A DNA stretch of 64,000 bases, from the NCBI RefSeq assembly GCF_008180155.1, contig NZ_VSZS01000064.1:287675-351674 (forward strand), written 5' to 3'. The notes beneath the pieces are model-generated. The model had not been told where the DNA came from. It worked only from the letters and a program-made list of their open reading frames with translations, and ran no database searches. Positions 36,061 to 44,076 of this stretch are shown here, piece by piece (the first letter of the stretch is position 1; each line of letters begins with the position of its first letter). The position numbers and the translations under genes were made by a program. The DNA is from Neoaquamicrobium microcysteis (lineage in GTDB: Bacteria > Pseudomonadota > Alphaproteobacteria > Rhizobiales > Rhizobiaceae).

Positions 36061-36297
36061 TCAGGAGCCTGCCGTGGAGACTTTCAGAAGCAGGCTGGTC
36101 TTGAGGATGGGCTCCTCTTCCTGCCGAACGTCGATCGCGAGTTCCATGCCGTCGAAACCCGCGGCGTTCTCGCGCGCCATGTCGAGAAGCGTGATGGTGG
36201 CGAGTTGCTTCGCTTCCTCAACACTTCCAAACTCATGGCCCGCATCATCGACGGTCAGGTGGTCACCTGCCCAGGTGTCAAAATAGAAGTGCGGCAT
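36061..36297 (-). CDS. DUF6894-family small protein
   Basis: A 78-residue protein that starts MPHFYFDTWAGDHLTVDDAGHEF. This fits the DUF6894 pattern common in rhizobia: an aromatic strand, an acidic turn, then a helix with EEAKQLATITLLDMAREN and a final strand. The function of the family is unknown. It has no signal peptide or TM helix. No strong Shine-Dalgarno precedes the ATG. It lies between the KaiC-like gene and the exosortase group on the same strand, with 152 bp to the latter. Confidence 0.75.
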   Translation of the reverse strand: MPHFYFDTWAGDHLTVDDAGHEFGSVEEAKQLATITLLDMARENAAGFDGMELAIDVRQEEEPILKTSLLLKVSTAGS

Positions 36298-36449
36298 CGC
36301 GTCGTCATAGCCCCATCAATCTCTGGGTCTTCGCCCAGCTATTGTCCTATCGCCGAACCGCACGGAAGAGACCTTCCACCCCTCAGCGATCTGGTCGCGA
36401 ATAGAACCAAATGGAACGGCGCGACGCAAGTGAATTTGAGCGTGACAGA

Positions 36450-36962
36450 TCACCCCGCAGGCACCGCGGCCGCATCGTTCACAGGCGCGGACGAGAGGGG
36501 TTCTTCCCATGACCATGGCAGGTGCGCGACGATGCATCCGGTCGATGCCAGTACCGACCATACCGGCTCTTCCACATCGTCGAAACCGACATAGCGCTTC
36601 AGTCTCGTAACCAGCAGCGCGGTAGCTGTCGCCAGCACCGGCTGGTGAACGCTCGCACGCTCCCTGAAGACGAAAAAGTGGACCTGGTTCTCCCCCCGGC
36701 GCAGCGGCTCGAAGAGGTGGCGGTGCCAGCCCAGGGGCGAAACCTGCGCTATGAGCAGGTCGCACGTACCGCCGCTCGCCCGATGGATGGCAGGCTCCGT
36801 CTGGGCCAGCTTTTCGCCCGGTGTGAGGCCAGTTCCCGCCAGAAATCGTTCGATCGGCTCAGGCTGGTCGCCTGCTGCGCCGCGAAGCCCGGAAAGGCTC
36901 ACCCAGCCCTTTGCGCCAAGCGTGAAGGTCAGTGCGACGACGAGGACCGCGACCTTATGCAG
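36450..36962 (-). CDS. Exosortase-associated membrane-anchored protein, unknown function
   Basis: A frame of about 170 residues directly after the exosortase gene. It begins with one hydrophobic segment (KVAVLVVALTFTLGAKGW) and continues as a soluble, probably periplasmic domain with CDLLIAQVSPLGWHRHLF, VHFFVFRERASVHQP and a late ASTGC. Position and architecture recall EpsI-type exosortase partners, but no EpsI motif is clear. The start is a problem: no ATG precedes the hydrophobic segment. A CTG at 36962 with GGGAG 6 nt upstream fits best; a TTG at 37064 would overlap the exosortase by 110 bp, and a GTG 20 codons in would remove the anchor. Confidence 0.6.
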   Translation of the reverse strand: MHKVAVLVVALTFTLGAKGWVSLSGLRGAAGDQPEPIERFLAGTGLTPGEKLAQTEPAIHRASGGTCDLLIAQVSPLGWHRHLFEPLRRGENQVHFFVFRERASVHQPVLATATALLVTRLKRYVGFDDVEEPVWSVLASTGCIVAHLPWSWEEPLSSAPVNDAAAVPAG

Positions 36963-37884
36963 GGGACGCTCCCATGCGTGAACGGTTGCTTCTGGCCGCG
37001 CCCGCGCGGCAGCCGATGAAGATGATCGCGGCGATCGTCGCCAGAAACAGCCAGCCGAAGACAAGGTTTCCCGTCGGTCCGTGGATGATCGAGTGGTTGT
37101 CGCGTGAAAGCCCGGTCACAACCATGCGCCCTACATTCAGAGCTATGACGCTGCCGATCAGGACGAGGAAGAAGACTGGCGGAGGACGCTGCCTGTCTTC
37201 CACCGATTGCGCCACTGCCACCCAGGCCAGGATGGCAAGTGAGACGTTGCCCAGCGAGGAACATTCCGGGGCTATCCAGAAATAGCCCCAGCCGTCGGCA
37301 AAGGCGATGGCATTGCCGTTTCGCTCCGTCGTCAGCAGCAGCGAAACCGCCAACGCATCGAGCCTGAGTATGAAATCGCCGACCACCGACATCAGGACAC
37401 GGCTCCAGAGCATGGGCACGGTCAGGGCGGCGACGATCCATCCGCCCCGGCGCTGCCGGCTGCCCGGTTCGCCGGTGACCCCCAGATAGAGGCCCATGAA
37501 GGTCAGCCCGAGCCAGCTTGCCGGCGAGGACGGGAAGACGATGAGAGCCAGCGTCGTGCCCGCGACCGCCAGATCGCGCCGGCCGGGCGCGGTCGCTGGC
37601 ATCCGGTAGAGCTGGTGGATAGCGGCGAGTGTCGCCAGAAACACGACGGCATTCAGCTCGAGCAGCAGCCAGATCGTCGGCCAGCTCTCGTTGGTCAGCC
37701 GGTAGATCACACGGCCGGCCGCCCCGTTGAGGGTGCCGATCACGAGAAGCGCGGCAAACAATTCGTTCCGCGGAACGCGGGCGGCGATTGCCGTCGCCGA
37801 CAGTCGTTCCACGGGGCCCGGTTTCGTCGCGAGGGGAGAACCCCCTGGCAGCGCGAGCGGCGCCAGTTGGCTAGGACGATCCAT
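36955..37884 (-). CDS. Exosortase/archaeosortase-family transpeptidase
   Basis: A 309-residue polytopic membrane protein with about 8 hydrophobic segments. The three catalytic residues of the family are in place: Cys208 in APECSSLGN, Arg253 in LNVGRMVV and a His (His268, or His264) in NHSIIHGPTGN. Exosortases cleave C-terminal PEP-CTERM-like sorting signals at the periplasmic face and are typically linked to exopolysaccharide loci, as here. It starts 18 bp after the small protein at 37903-38124, which bears a matching C-terminal signal. The subclass cannot be assigned by eye. Confidence 0.88.
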   Translation of the reverse strand: MDRPSQLAPLALPGGSPLATKPGPVERLSATAIAARVPRNELFAALLVIGTLNGAAGRVIYRLTNESWPTIWLLLELNAVVFLATLAAIHQLYRMPATAPGRRDLAVAGTTLALIVFPSSPASWLGLTFMGLYLGVTGEPGSRQRRGGWIVAALTVPMLWSRVLMSVVGDFILRLDALAVSLLLTTERNGNAIAFADGWGYFWIAPECSSLGNVSLAILAWVAVAQSVEDRQRPPPVFFLVLIGSVIALNVGRMVVTGLSRDNHSIIHGPTGNLVFGWLFLATIAAIIFIGCRAGAARSNRSRMGASPA

Positions 37885-37902
37885 CAGGATTGGCCGATGG
37901 TT

Positions 37903-38124
37903 CTAGGGACGCTTGCGCCTGCGCAGCATCAGATAGACGCCCGCACCCGCCACCACGCCCAGACCCAGTATGCCGCCGCCGGCAAGCGGGGCGGGCGTGG
38001 GAACGGTGCGATAGTCGCCGGGCTTCTTCGGGATGACGCCCATGGCGTCCGCGTCGTTGACGGATCCGGGCGCAAACGCCCAGGCCATTCCCGCCAGGAG
38101 TATTGCCGACAAAGCGTGTCTCAT
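37903..38124 (-). CDS. Tiny secreted protein with exosortase-type C-terminal sorting signal
   Basis: A 73-residue protein made almost only of targeting signals. An N-terminal signal peptide (1-27, ending ADA) precedes a core of about 13 residues (MGVIPKKPGDYRT). Then come VPTPAP (41-46), a Gly-rich TM helix (about 47-67) and the basic tail RRRKRP. The last third has the tripartite architecture of PEP-CTERM-like signals. It directly precedes the exosortase gene, 18 bp away on the same strand, and is the most likely substrate. If both signals are removed, only a short peptide is left. The ATG at 38124 has GAAGGG about 8 nt upstream. Confidence 0.75.
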   Translation of the reverse strand: MRHALSAILLAGMAWAFAPGSVNDADAMGVIPKKPGDYRTVPTPAPLAGGGILGLGVVAGAGVYLMLRRRKRP

Positions 38125-38723
38125 CGAACTACCCTTCCCCAAGAACGAAACTGATCCGCCAAGGCTATCCGGTGGCCATCGCGCGGCAAGCTGGGGAAAT
38201 GGTGATCCGCGACATACAATTGCGGGTAAGCCCCTAACCCAAAGGAGGGTCCTTCTTAGCCCCGCGGTCGAAACGTCACGATCGCCCGCTTCGGGAGCGA
38301 TCACGCTGACGGGCAACGCCAAAGGCTGTGGCGGTGAGATGGCCAGTGCCTTTGAGTCGGAAGCGGAGAAGGAAGCTGGAGCGGCAGCAAAAAGAATGCG
38401 CCTGGCGGCCGCTACAATCGGGGATCAAGAAATTTCCGGAGTATCACTTCAGGTTGAAAGTTCATCCGAATGGTGGAATTGTACACCATCAGTTTATGGG
38501 CACAGTCTTTCGCCATCCTCTTTCGAGAGGGAAAATACAGGGCGGAACTTTGGTGGCGGCATTTTAGGATCATAGATCACTGAATCCGCCTAAAAGGGGG
38601 GTGAGGGCGGCGCAGCTTGCGGTGGAGTTGACATACCTCAACGCGAAAATGAAACAATGTGACAACTTTTATGATAATACTTCCTATCCAGCATCTCTCC
38701 ACAGCGGAAAAGGCCTGTACCGC
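38125..38723. other. 600-bp divergent intergenic region, no confident gene
   Basis: The region lies between the exosortase-substrate gene (minus) and the Crp/Fnr gene (plus). Two overlapping plus-strand frames are open (38328-38567, 79 codons; and from ATG 38340 to 38575), but neither resembles a known protein and neither has a good ribosome site. TTGACA at 38628-38633 and an AT-rich GATAAT at 38673-38678 could belong to a promoter for the Crp/Fnr gene, although their spacing does not match one promoter. AAGGA-GGG-TCCTT near 38241 forms a small hairpin. Confidence 0.35.
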
Positions 38724-39434
38724 ATGTCGACTGCCGAGGTTCATCGGGCCCTGCTCGCGAACCCAGCCTTTTCCGGGCAGGTAGTCGACGACGGCGATAT
38801 TCAGGCACTCTCCGTTTTTCAGCCGCGACATTACCCGGCGCACTTTCCTATCGTTCCGCTCGGCGATCCGCTTGAAGGCATCCGCATCATCCAGTCCGGC
38901 TGGTGCCGGCTCGAAAAGTATATGAGCGACGGCGAGCGGCAGATTATCGACTTCCCGCTCAAGGGAGACATCATCGGGCTGGCGGGGGAGGATCGGGTAG
39001 CGGGCCTTGCTGTCACGGCGATCACGGATCTGCTGGTCTTCGAGACCAGGCCCGGTGCCGGGCTCGATTCGATTAAGTCGCCGAAGCTCAACCGCCTGTT
39101 TCGGTCCGCAGCGGTCAGGCGCGATGCGATCGCGATCGAACACATGGTCAATCTTGGCCGGCGAAGCGTGCTGGGCCGTACCTCGCACCTCTTCCTGGAG
39201 CTCGGTATGCGGCTTTGCGGCAAGCTGCCGCGCGAGATCGTTCAGTTCAGCTGCCCGCTGACGCAGCACGATCTGGCTGACGCACTCGGGCTGACGCCCA
39301 TCCACCTCAACCGGAAGCTTCGCGAACTGCGCGAGGATGGCATCCTCTCTTTCAGGCACGGCCTCGTCGAGTTTCACGATGTCGGCCGGTTGATTTACCT
39401 GGCCGATTTCGACGACCGGTATCTTTCGCCTTAG
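38724..39434 (+). CDS. Crp/Fnr-family transcriptional regulator
   Basis: About 236 residues. An N-terminal cyclic-nucleotide-binding-type beta roll (GDPLEGIRIIQSGWCRLEKYMSDGERQIIDFPLKGDIIGLAG) is joined to a C-terminal winged HTH (SCPLTQHDLADALGLTPIHLNRKLRELREDGIL). There is no Cys cluster for an iron-sulfur centre and no clear cAMP-binding phosphate cassette. The start is uncertain: ATG 38724 follows GGAAAAGG at 10 nt; ATG 38649 and GTG 38601 are in frame. It lies beside the EPS locus but stands alone transcriptionally. Confidence 0.9.
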   Translation: MSTAEVHRALLANPAFSGQVVDDGDIQALSVFQPRHYPAHFPIVPLGDPLEGIRIIQSGWCRLEKYMSDGERQIIDFPLKGDIIGLAGEDRVAGLAVTAITDLLVFETRPGAGLDSIKSPKLNRLFRSAAVRRDAIAIEHMVNLGRRSVLGRTSHLFLELGMRLCGKLPREIVQFSCPLTQHDLADALGLTPIHLNRKLRELREDGILSFRHGLVEFHDVGRLIYLADFDDRYLSP

Positions 39435-39738
39435 GCGGTGTCGCGGCCGTGTCCGCAGCCCTTCAGCCTATCCTCCTCGCATCCCTCAAACGGATCGTTA
39501 GCCTCGTCCCCGCGAGGATGCGGTTAAGTGCGAAAATATTCGAAATGTTCCAAATCGTTACATCTAGCGAAAATTAATCGAATATTAATCCTGATTAATG
39601 AGCGGTACCTTAAACGGCGATATCTATATTTGGCGGCGGCGATGTTTTTGGGGTGCCCAGTGTAGATGATAGTAATCTGCGCTTGGGGGTGGTCTTTCTT
39701 CAATATTTGTTTCTGTGTTTGGGAAGAGGGTTGCATCC
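39435..39738. promoter_or_regulatory. AT-rich intergenic region upstream of the LuxR-type regulator
   Basis: A 304-bp non-coding stretch, clearly more AT-rich than the rest of the window. Between 39531 and 39635 there are several A/T runs (AATATTCGAAATGTT, AATCGAATATTAATCCTGATTAATG). Such islands in GC-rich alphaproteobacteria often hold promoters bound by nucleoid proteins of the MucR/Ros type. No specific operator is called. Confidence 0.4.
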
Positions 39739-40500
39739 ATGCGTACTTCGCAAGTCGAAAGCTCGGACCGGCAGATTTTTCTCGTCGGAGATGATGTCGG
39801 GGCGGGTGAAAGAGATAGTTCAAATTTGCGTACAGAGGAGCCGAAGGGCTCACTTGTAATCGTCGATCCGCGTGTATTGGGGCGTCATTGCCTGGCCCAC
39901 GGGTTGCGCGAACGCCAGCTTCCTTTCGAGATCGTCGCCTGCGGCACGATCAACGAGTGGCGGCAGGTCAAGCATCAGCATGCACCGATTTCGGCAATCC
40001 TGCTTTGCATCGGCGGCCTCAAGCCGAGCGAAGCGTCGGTCAGCGCAATGATTACGAAGCTCGTCGCCGAATACGGACGGCCCGTGATCGTGCTCGCCGA
40101 CAATGACGAGCTCCTTCATGTGCTGAAGGCGCTCGAACTGGGCGCCAAGGCGTATATCCCGACCTCGGTCGAGATCGACGTCTGCATCCAGGCGATCAAC
40201 CTCACGCTTGCCGGCGGCGTCTTCTTGCCTGCAAGCAGCGTCATGGCGATGCGACGGGCGATCGAGACGCGGGCAGACACATACAGGCCGATGTCGGGCA
40301 TGTTCACGCACCGGCAGGAGGAAGTCGTCAGCGCGCTGAGGCGCGGCAAGGCGAACAAGATCATCGCCTACGAACTCAATCTGCGCGAAAGCACAGTGAA
40401 GGTTCACATCCGGAATATCATGAGGAAACTGAAGGCGACCAACAGAACAGAAGTTGCCTACAAGATCAACGAGATGTTCCCCGAGGAAATCAGCCACTAG
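39739..40500 (+). CDS. LuxR-family response regulator with atypical receiver
   Basis: A 253-residue protein. An N-terminal receiver-like domain (about 36-155) begins with LVIVDPR but has ILLCIGG where the phospho-acceptor Asp is expected, and Thr where the conserved Lys should be (AKAYIPTSV). The C-terminal LuxR HTH is intact (FTHRQEEVVSALRRGKANKIIAYELNLRESTVKVHIRNIMRKL). It is therefore probably not controlled by Asp phosphorylation. The ATG at 39739 has AGAGGG 8 nt upstream. A terminator-like hairpin and the EPS copolymerase gene follow, so it is a candidate regulator of the EPS locus. Confidence 0.9.
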   Translation: MRTSQVESSDRQIFLVGDDVGAGERDSSNLRTEEPKGSLVIVDPRVLGRHCLAHGLRERQLPFEIVACGTINEWRQVKHQHAPISAILLCIGGLKPSEASVSAMITKLVAEYGRPVIVLADNDELLHVLKALELGAKAYIPTSVEIDVCIQAINLTLAGGVFLPASSVMAMRRAIETRADTYRPMSGMFTHRQEEVVSALRRGKANKIIAYELNLRESTVKVHIRNIMRKLKATNRTEVAYKINEMFPEEISH

Positions 40501-40505
40501 GTCGC

Positions 40506-40551
40506 GACGCCCTCTCGGCCGCCGGAAGTCAGCCGGCTCCGAAAGGGCGTC
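40506..40551 (+). terminator. Terminator-like hairpin after the LuxR-type gene
   Basis: Outer arms GACGCCCT (40506-40513) and AGGGCGTC (40544-40551) are perfect. Inside, CGG/CCG and CCGG/CCGG pairs extend the stem around a short loop. It starts 5 bp after the stop and lies 52 bp before the next gene, separating the regulator from the polysaccharide operon. No T-run follows. Confidence 0.6.
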
Positions 40552-40603
40552 CGTCCCGCTAGGCATTGGTTCCGCGTTGTCGCATAGCGGTCGGGGATTG
40601 CAT

Positions 40604-42823
40604 ATGATCGTTGAAGAAGTACGTCATGCCGGCGGCGACGGTGTATCGCGCCGCCTCTGGGGCCCGTTGGCCATCATTCGCCGAAGGCGCCGCACGCTGG
40701 CGCTGGGTTTCGCTTTGGGGCTTTGCCTTGCGGGGCTCGGCTATCTCAATGCGCCCAGAAGCTACATGTCCGAGGCGGTCATGGTGCTCGATCTGCGGCG
40801 CATCGAACCCATTCCCAACGAATCCGTCATCGCACCGATGGCGCAGGACAGCCCGGTGCTGCGCACCCAGCTCGACATCATCGCATCGCGCATGATGGCG
40901 GCAGATGTCGTGCGCCGGCTCGAGGGCGAGGGTCTGGACATATCGACCCATGAAGTGCCCGGCTGGACGCTTCCCGCCCCGGTGGCGGGCGTGCTCGACT
41001 TCGTCGGCCTAGGCACGCAGGCAGACGAGGACGCAGATCTTGCCGACGAGGCGAGGGAACTGGACGAGGCCGACAAGATCGACATTCTCCTGTCCAACCT
41101 CAGCGTTCGCAACGACGGTCGTTCCTACACGATCTTCATCGCCTACACCTCGCCCAGCCCAGAGCTGTCGGCGCATGTCGCCAACGCTTTCGCGCAGGCC
41201 TATCTCGATCACCAGATAAACGTCCAGCGCAACGCGAGCCGCACCGTCAGCGACTGGCTCGGGCAGACGCTCATACGCCTGCGGGCGCAGCTCGAGCAAT
41301 CCGAGGTAGCCCTCCAGCGATACAGGCAGGAGAAGGGGCTGGTTGAGACCAACGGCGCCACGCTGCAAAGCCAGGCGCTGACGAAAGCCAATGCCGAGCT
41401 AGCCGATGCGCGCGCCGCGCTCATCAGCAACCAGGCCCGGCTCGACGCGGTGCGCGATCTGGTCAAGAGCGGCGATATTCCGGCAATGGCCGAATTTCTC
41501 GGCTCCACGTCGATCCAGTCGCTGCGCACGCTGGAAGCCGGCGTCGAGCGTGAGCTCGATTCGCTGCGCCGAAGCGGCGCCACCCGCAGCGCACAGATCG
41601 AACGCCTGACCGCGGAACGCGAAGCGCTGCGCGAACAGATCGGAGCTGAGGTCAACCGGCTGGTGGAAAGCCTCGGCAACGAGGTGGCGATCGCGGTGCA
41701 GAGTCTCGCGGCGCGCGAGGATGCGCTGAAATCGGCCCACGCCGATTTCGCCGCCGCAGACAGTGCGGAACTTACCGCGGCCCAGCTGCAGCGCGAAGCG
41801 ACCGCCAATCGCATGGTCTATGAAAGCTACCTCGTCCGCTACAAGCAGACCATCGAGCAGGACAATTTCAAGATGCCGGAGGCTCATCTCGTGTCTCCCG
41901 CGGAACCGCCGGCAGCGCGCGCCAATCCACGCCGGTCCAACTGGCTGTTGCTCGGCCTCGGCCTTGGCGGGTGCCTTGCGGCATTGGGCATTGCTGCGCG
42001 CGAGTTGACGGATCGCCGGCTGAGGATGCTGCGGCGGCTGGAAAGCGCGGATATCCCGGTCATGGGTGTCGTACCGGCTATCAATCGCCGCAAGATCGCC
42101 GACATACGGTTCTTCGGCGACCCCTCGTCACGTCTTGGTCTGGCTCTTTCTGGCATCAGGCTCAGCCTGCAGGCCCGCGGAAAGTCAGTCGTGGCCGTTT
42201 CTTCTTCGGCCTCCGGTCGGGGCCGTACGTCCCTTGCCCTGGCTCTGACGCGCTCTGCCGCCGCAGCCGGCATCGATGCCGTCCTTGTCGAGGCGGATCT
42301 GCGCAATCCCAAGCTCTGCGAACTGGTCAATCTGTGGCCGGCGACCGGGCTCGACGGGCTTCTCGATCCCAACGTCGATGACCGATCACTCGTCACAAAG
42401 GATCCGGCTTCGGAGGCCGGGCTGGTGTTCGGCAGGGCAGGCAAGGTTGCGCCAGAGCGCCTGTTTCTCAGGCCGGAGTTCCAGAACTTCATAGCCCGGC
42501 TTCGGGAGAATTACGATCTAGTGGTGCTCGACACGCCGGCGCTCGATATCAGCAATGATGCGATGGTGCTTAGCCGGCTGGCAGACACCACGCTTTATCT
42601 GGTGGACTACAGACAGGATCGACCCGAGCAGGTCACGGAGGGCTTTCGCCGCATGACTGCGATGGGCTCGGCACTGGAAGCCATCATGGTCCATTACGAC
42701 GCGCCGGCGTCCGAACTTGAGCTCGAGCCGATGACCAATCCCGGCACGGCCTTTGCGCCCGCCGCGGTGCGCACGTCCGACACCCCTTTCCCTGCTCGCG
42801 GCGTAGTGAGGCTGGCAAGATGA
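40604..42823 (+). CDS. Polysaccharide copolymerase (Wzz/GumC type) with BY-kinase-like C-terminal domain
   Basis: A 739-residue inner-membrane protein. It has a cytoplasmic N-terminus with a basic stretch, TM1 (LALGFALGLCLAGLGYL), a Wzz domain, a long periplasmic coiled coil (about 225-420), the Pro-rich VSPAEPPAARANPRR and TM2 near 447-465. A P-loop NTPase-like domain follows (about 525-710). The P-loop reads SASGRGRTS (535-543): the catalytic Lys of Walker A is replaced by Arg541, and Walker A' is VLVEADLR. The C-terminal Tyr cluster of BY kinases is absent. It should control EPS chain length, probably without tyrosine kinase activity. It overlaps the next gene by ATGA. Confidence 0.92.
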   Translation: MIVEEVRHAGGDGVSRRLWGPLAIIRRRRRTLALGFALGLCLAGLGYLNAPRSYMSEAVMVLDLRRIEPIPNESVIAPMAQDSPVLRTQLDIIASRMMAADVVRRLEGEGLDISTHEVPGWTLPAPVAGVLDFVGLGTQADEDADLADEARELDEADKIDILLSNLSVRNDGRSYTIFIAYTSPSPELSAHVANAFAQAYLDHQINVQRNASRTVSDWLGQTLIRLRAQLEQSEVALQRYRQEKGLVETNGATLQSQALTKANAELADARAALISNQARLDAVRDLVKSGDIPAMAEFLGSTSIQSLRTLEAGVERELDSLRRSGATRSAQIERLTAEREALREQIGAEVNRLVESLGNEVAIAVQSLAAREDALKSAHADFAAADSAELTAAQLQREATANRMVYESYLVRYKQTIEQDNFKMPEAHLVSPAEPPAARANPRRSNWLLLGLGLGGCLAALGIAARELTDRRLRMLRRLESADIPVMGVVPAINRRKIADIRFFGDPSSRLGLALSGIRLSLQARGKSVVAVSSSASGRGRTSLALALTRSAAAAGIDAVLVEADLRNPKLCELVNLWPATGLDGLLDPNVDDRSLVTKDPASEAGLVFGRAGKVAPERLFLRPEFQNFIARLRENYDLVVLDTPALDISNDAMVLSRLADTTLYLVDYRQDRPEQVTEGFRRMTAMGSALEAIMVHYDAPASELELEPMTNPGTAFAPAAVRTSDTPFPARGVVRLAR

Positions 42824-44076
42824 AACGCATGAAAATGATCGCTCCGCGGCGCACCCTTGTCCGCGTGATGCTGGCGACGTCGCTCCTCGTCTCTCCCATA
42901 GGTCCGGCGTTCGCCCAATCCGCGCCGTCGTCATATCAGCTGGGCAGCGGCGACGTGGTCGGCATCACCGTCTTCGGCGAAGAAGGGCTGTCGGGCCAGT
43001 ACGAGATATCCGGCACCGGCACGATCTCTTATCCTCTGGTCGGCGAGGTCGAGGTTGCTGGCAAGACTGCTGCCCAGGTCGCCGAGCGTCTTTCGCATGA
43101 TCTGGCCGAGTTCGTGCCGGGCCTGTCGGTAACCGTAGGCGTCGCGCGTTACGCGCCCGTCTTCGTGCTCGGCGACGTGCAGACACCCGGGCGGTACGAT
43201 TTCCGCCCCGGCATGATCGCGCTCGAGCTGTTCGCGCTGGGCGGCGGGCTGGCTCGCTCGACGGCAGTCAACGAGGCAGGAGAGGGCGCGGCGCTACAGC
43301 TCATCGGCATGCGTCAGGAGTTCAACGACAACGTGCTCCAGATGCTGGGGCTGGAGGCGAGCCGCGCCCGTCTGCAGGCAGAGCTCGACGGTAGTGAGAC
43401 CATGACGGAGGACATCCCGCAAAGCGACCCGGCTTTGCGCGCCGTGCAGCAGCGGGTCCGCGAGCGCGAGCTGGGATTGTTCGCCCTGCGCAAATCCGGC
43501 CTCGCCGCAGAGGCGCAGGCGCTGTCGGCGCAGGAGCGCAGCTACTCCGACGAGATCGAAAGCATCAGCAAGAGCATGGTGCTGCACGAGGACGAGATCA
43601 GGCTGATCGGCGAGGACGTCGAGGCGTCGGCCGAGCTGGTAAAGCGCGGCCTCACCTCTCGCTCCAACCTGCGCGAGACGGAACGGCAGCTTTCCGCCAC
43701 GCGGCGCGATGCGCTGGAACTCGGTTCCTATTTGGCCCGCGCCAAGCAAAACCTGCTCGTAGTTCAGCAGCGCAAGGCCTCGCTCGTCACCGACCGGCGC
43801 AACGAGGCGGCAGCCCAGCTCCAGACGGTCGAGCTGGAACTGGCCCGCAAGCGCGCCCGCAACGAGGCTCTCGCCGCATCGATGACTGAAGTGGCGATGT
43901 CGCTCGGCTCCGGCATAAGCCGTCAGCAGGGCATGACGATCTCCTACTCCATCGTCCGCCGCGCGGCCGATGGATTCGAGGAGGTCGCAGCAAACGAGCG
44001 CGAGGAGATTCGCCCCGGCGACATTCTCAGGGCGGAAGCGAGCTACCCTGTGCGGGCGACCGCCGAGGTCAACTGA
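42820..44076 (+). CDS. Polysaccharide export protein, ExoF-like
   Basis: A 418-residue protein with a signal peptide (to about AFAQ, residue 33) and a polysaccharide-export domain (YQLGSGDVVGITVFGEEGLSGQYEI and ISYPLVGEVEVAGKTAAQVAERL). An SLBB-like segment follows (PVFVLGDVQTPGRYDFRPGM), then a long coiled coil (about 175-360). It has the layout of Sinorhizobium ExoF rather than of short Wza, and no lipobox Cys is seen. It should form the periplasmic/outer-membrane part of the export path with the copolymerase. It overlaps that gene by 4 bp, and its 3' end overlaps convergent fcl by 8 bp. Confidence 0.9.
   Translation: MKRMKMIAPRRTLVRVMLATSLLVSPIGPAFAQSAPSSYQLGSGDVVGITVFGEEGLSGQYEISGTGTISYPLVGEVEVAGKTAAQVAERLSHDLAEFVPGLSVTVGVARYAPVFVLGDVQTPGRYDFRPGMIALELFALGGGLARSTAVNEAGEGAALQLIGMRQEFNDNVLQMLGLEASRARLQAELDGSETMTEDIPQSDPALRAVQQRVRERELGLFALRKSGLAAEAQALSAQERSYSDEIESISKSMVLHEDEIRLIGEDVEASAELVKRGLTSRSNLRETERQLSATRRDALELGSYLARAKQNLLVVQQRKASLVTDRRNEAAAQLQTVELELARKRARNEALAASMTEVAMSLGSGISRQQGMTISYSIVRRAADGFEEVAANEREEIRPGDILRAEASYPVRATAEVN

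Noticed and set aside
36316..36765. 149-codon minus-strand frame overlapping the exosortase-partner gene
   Set aside because: Pro/Arg/Ala-rich composition without motifs; the overlapping frame has a membrane anchor and a more protein-like composition.
38328..38567. 79-codon plus-strand frame in the region between the exosortase substrate and the Crp/Fnr gene
   Set aside because: Basic, no recognisable family, no ribosome site, and an equally open overlapping frame exists; noted only as part of the intergenic region.
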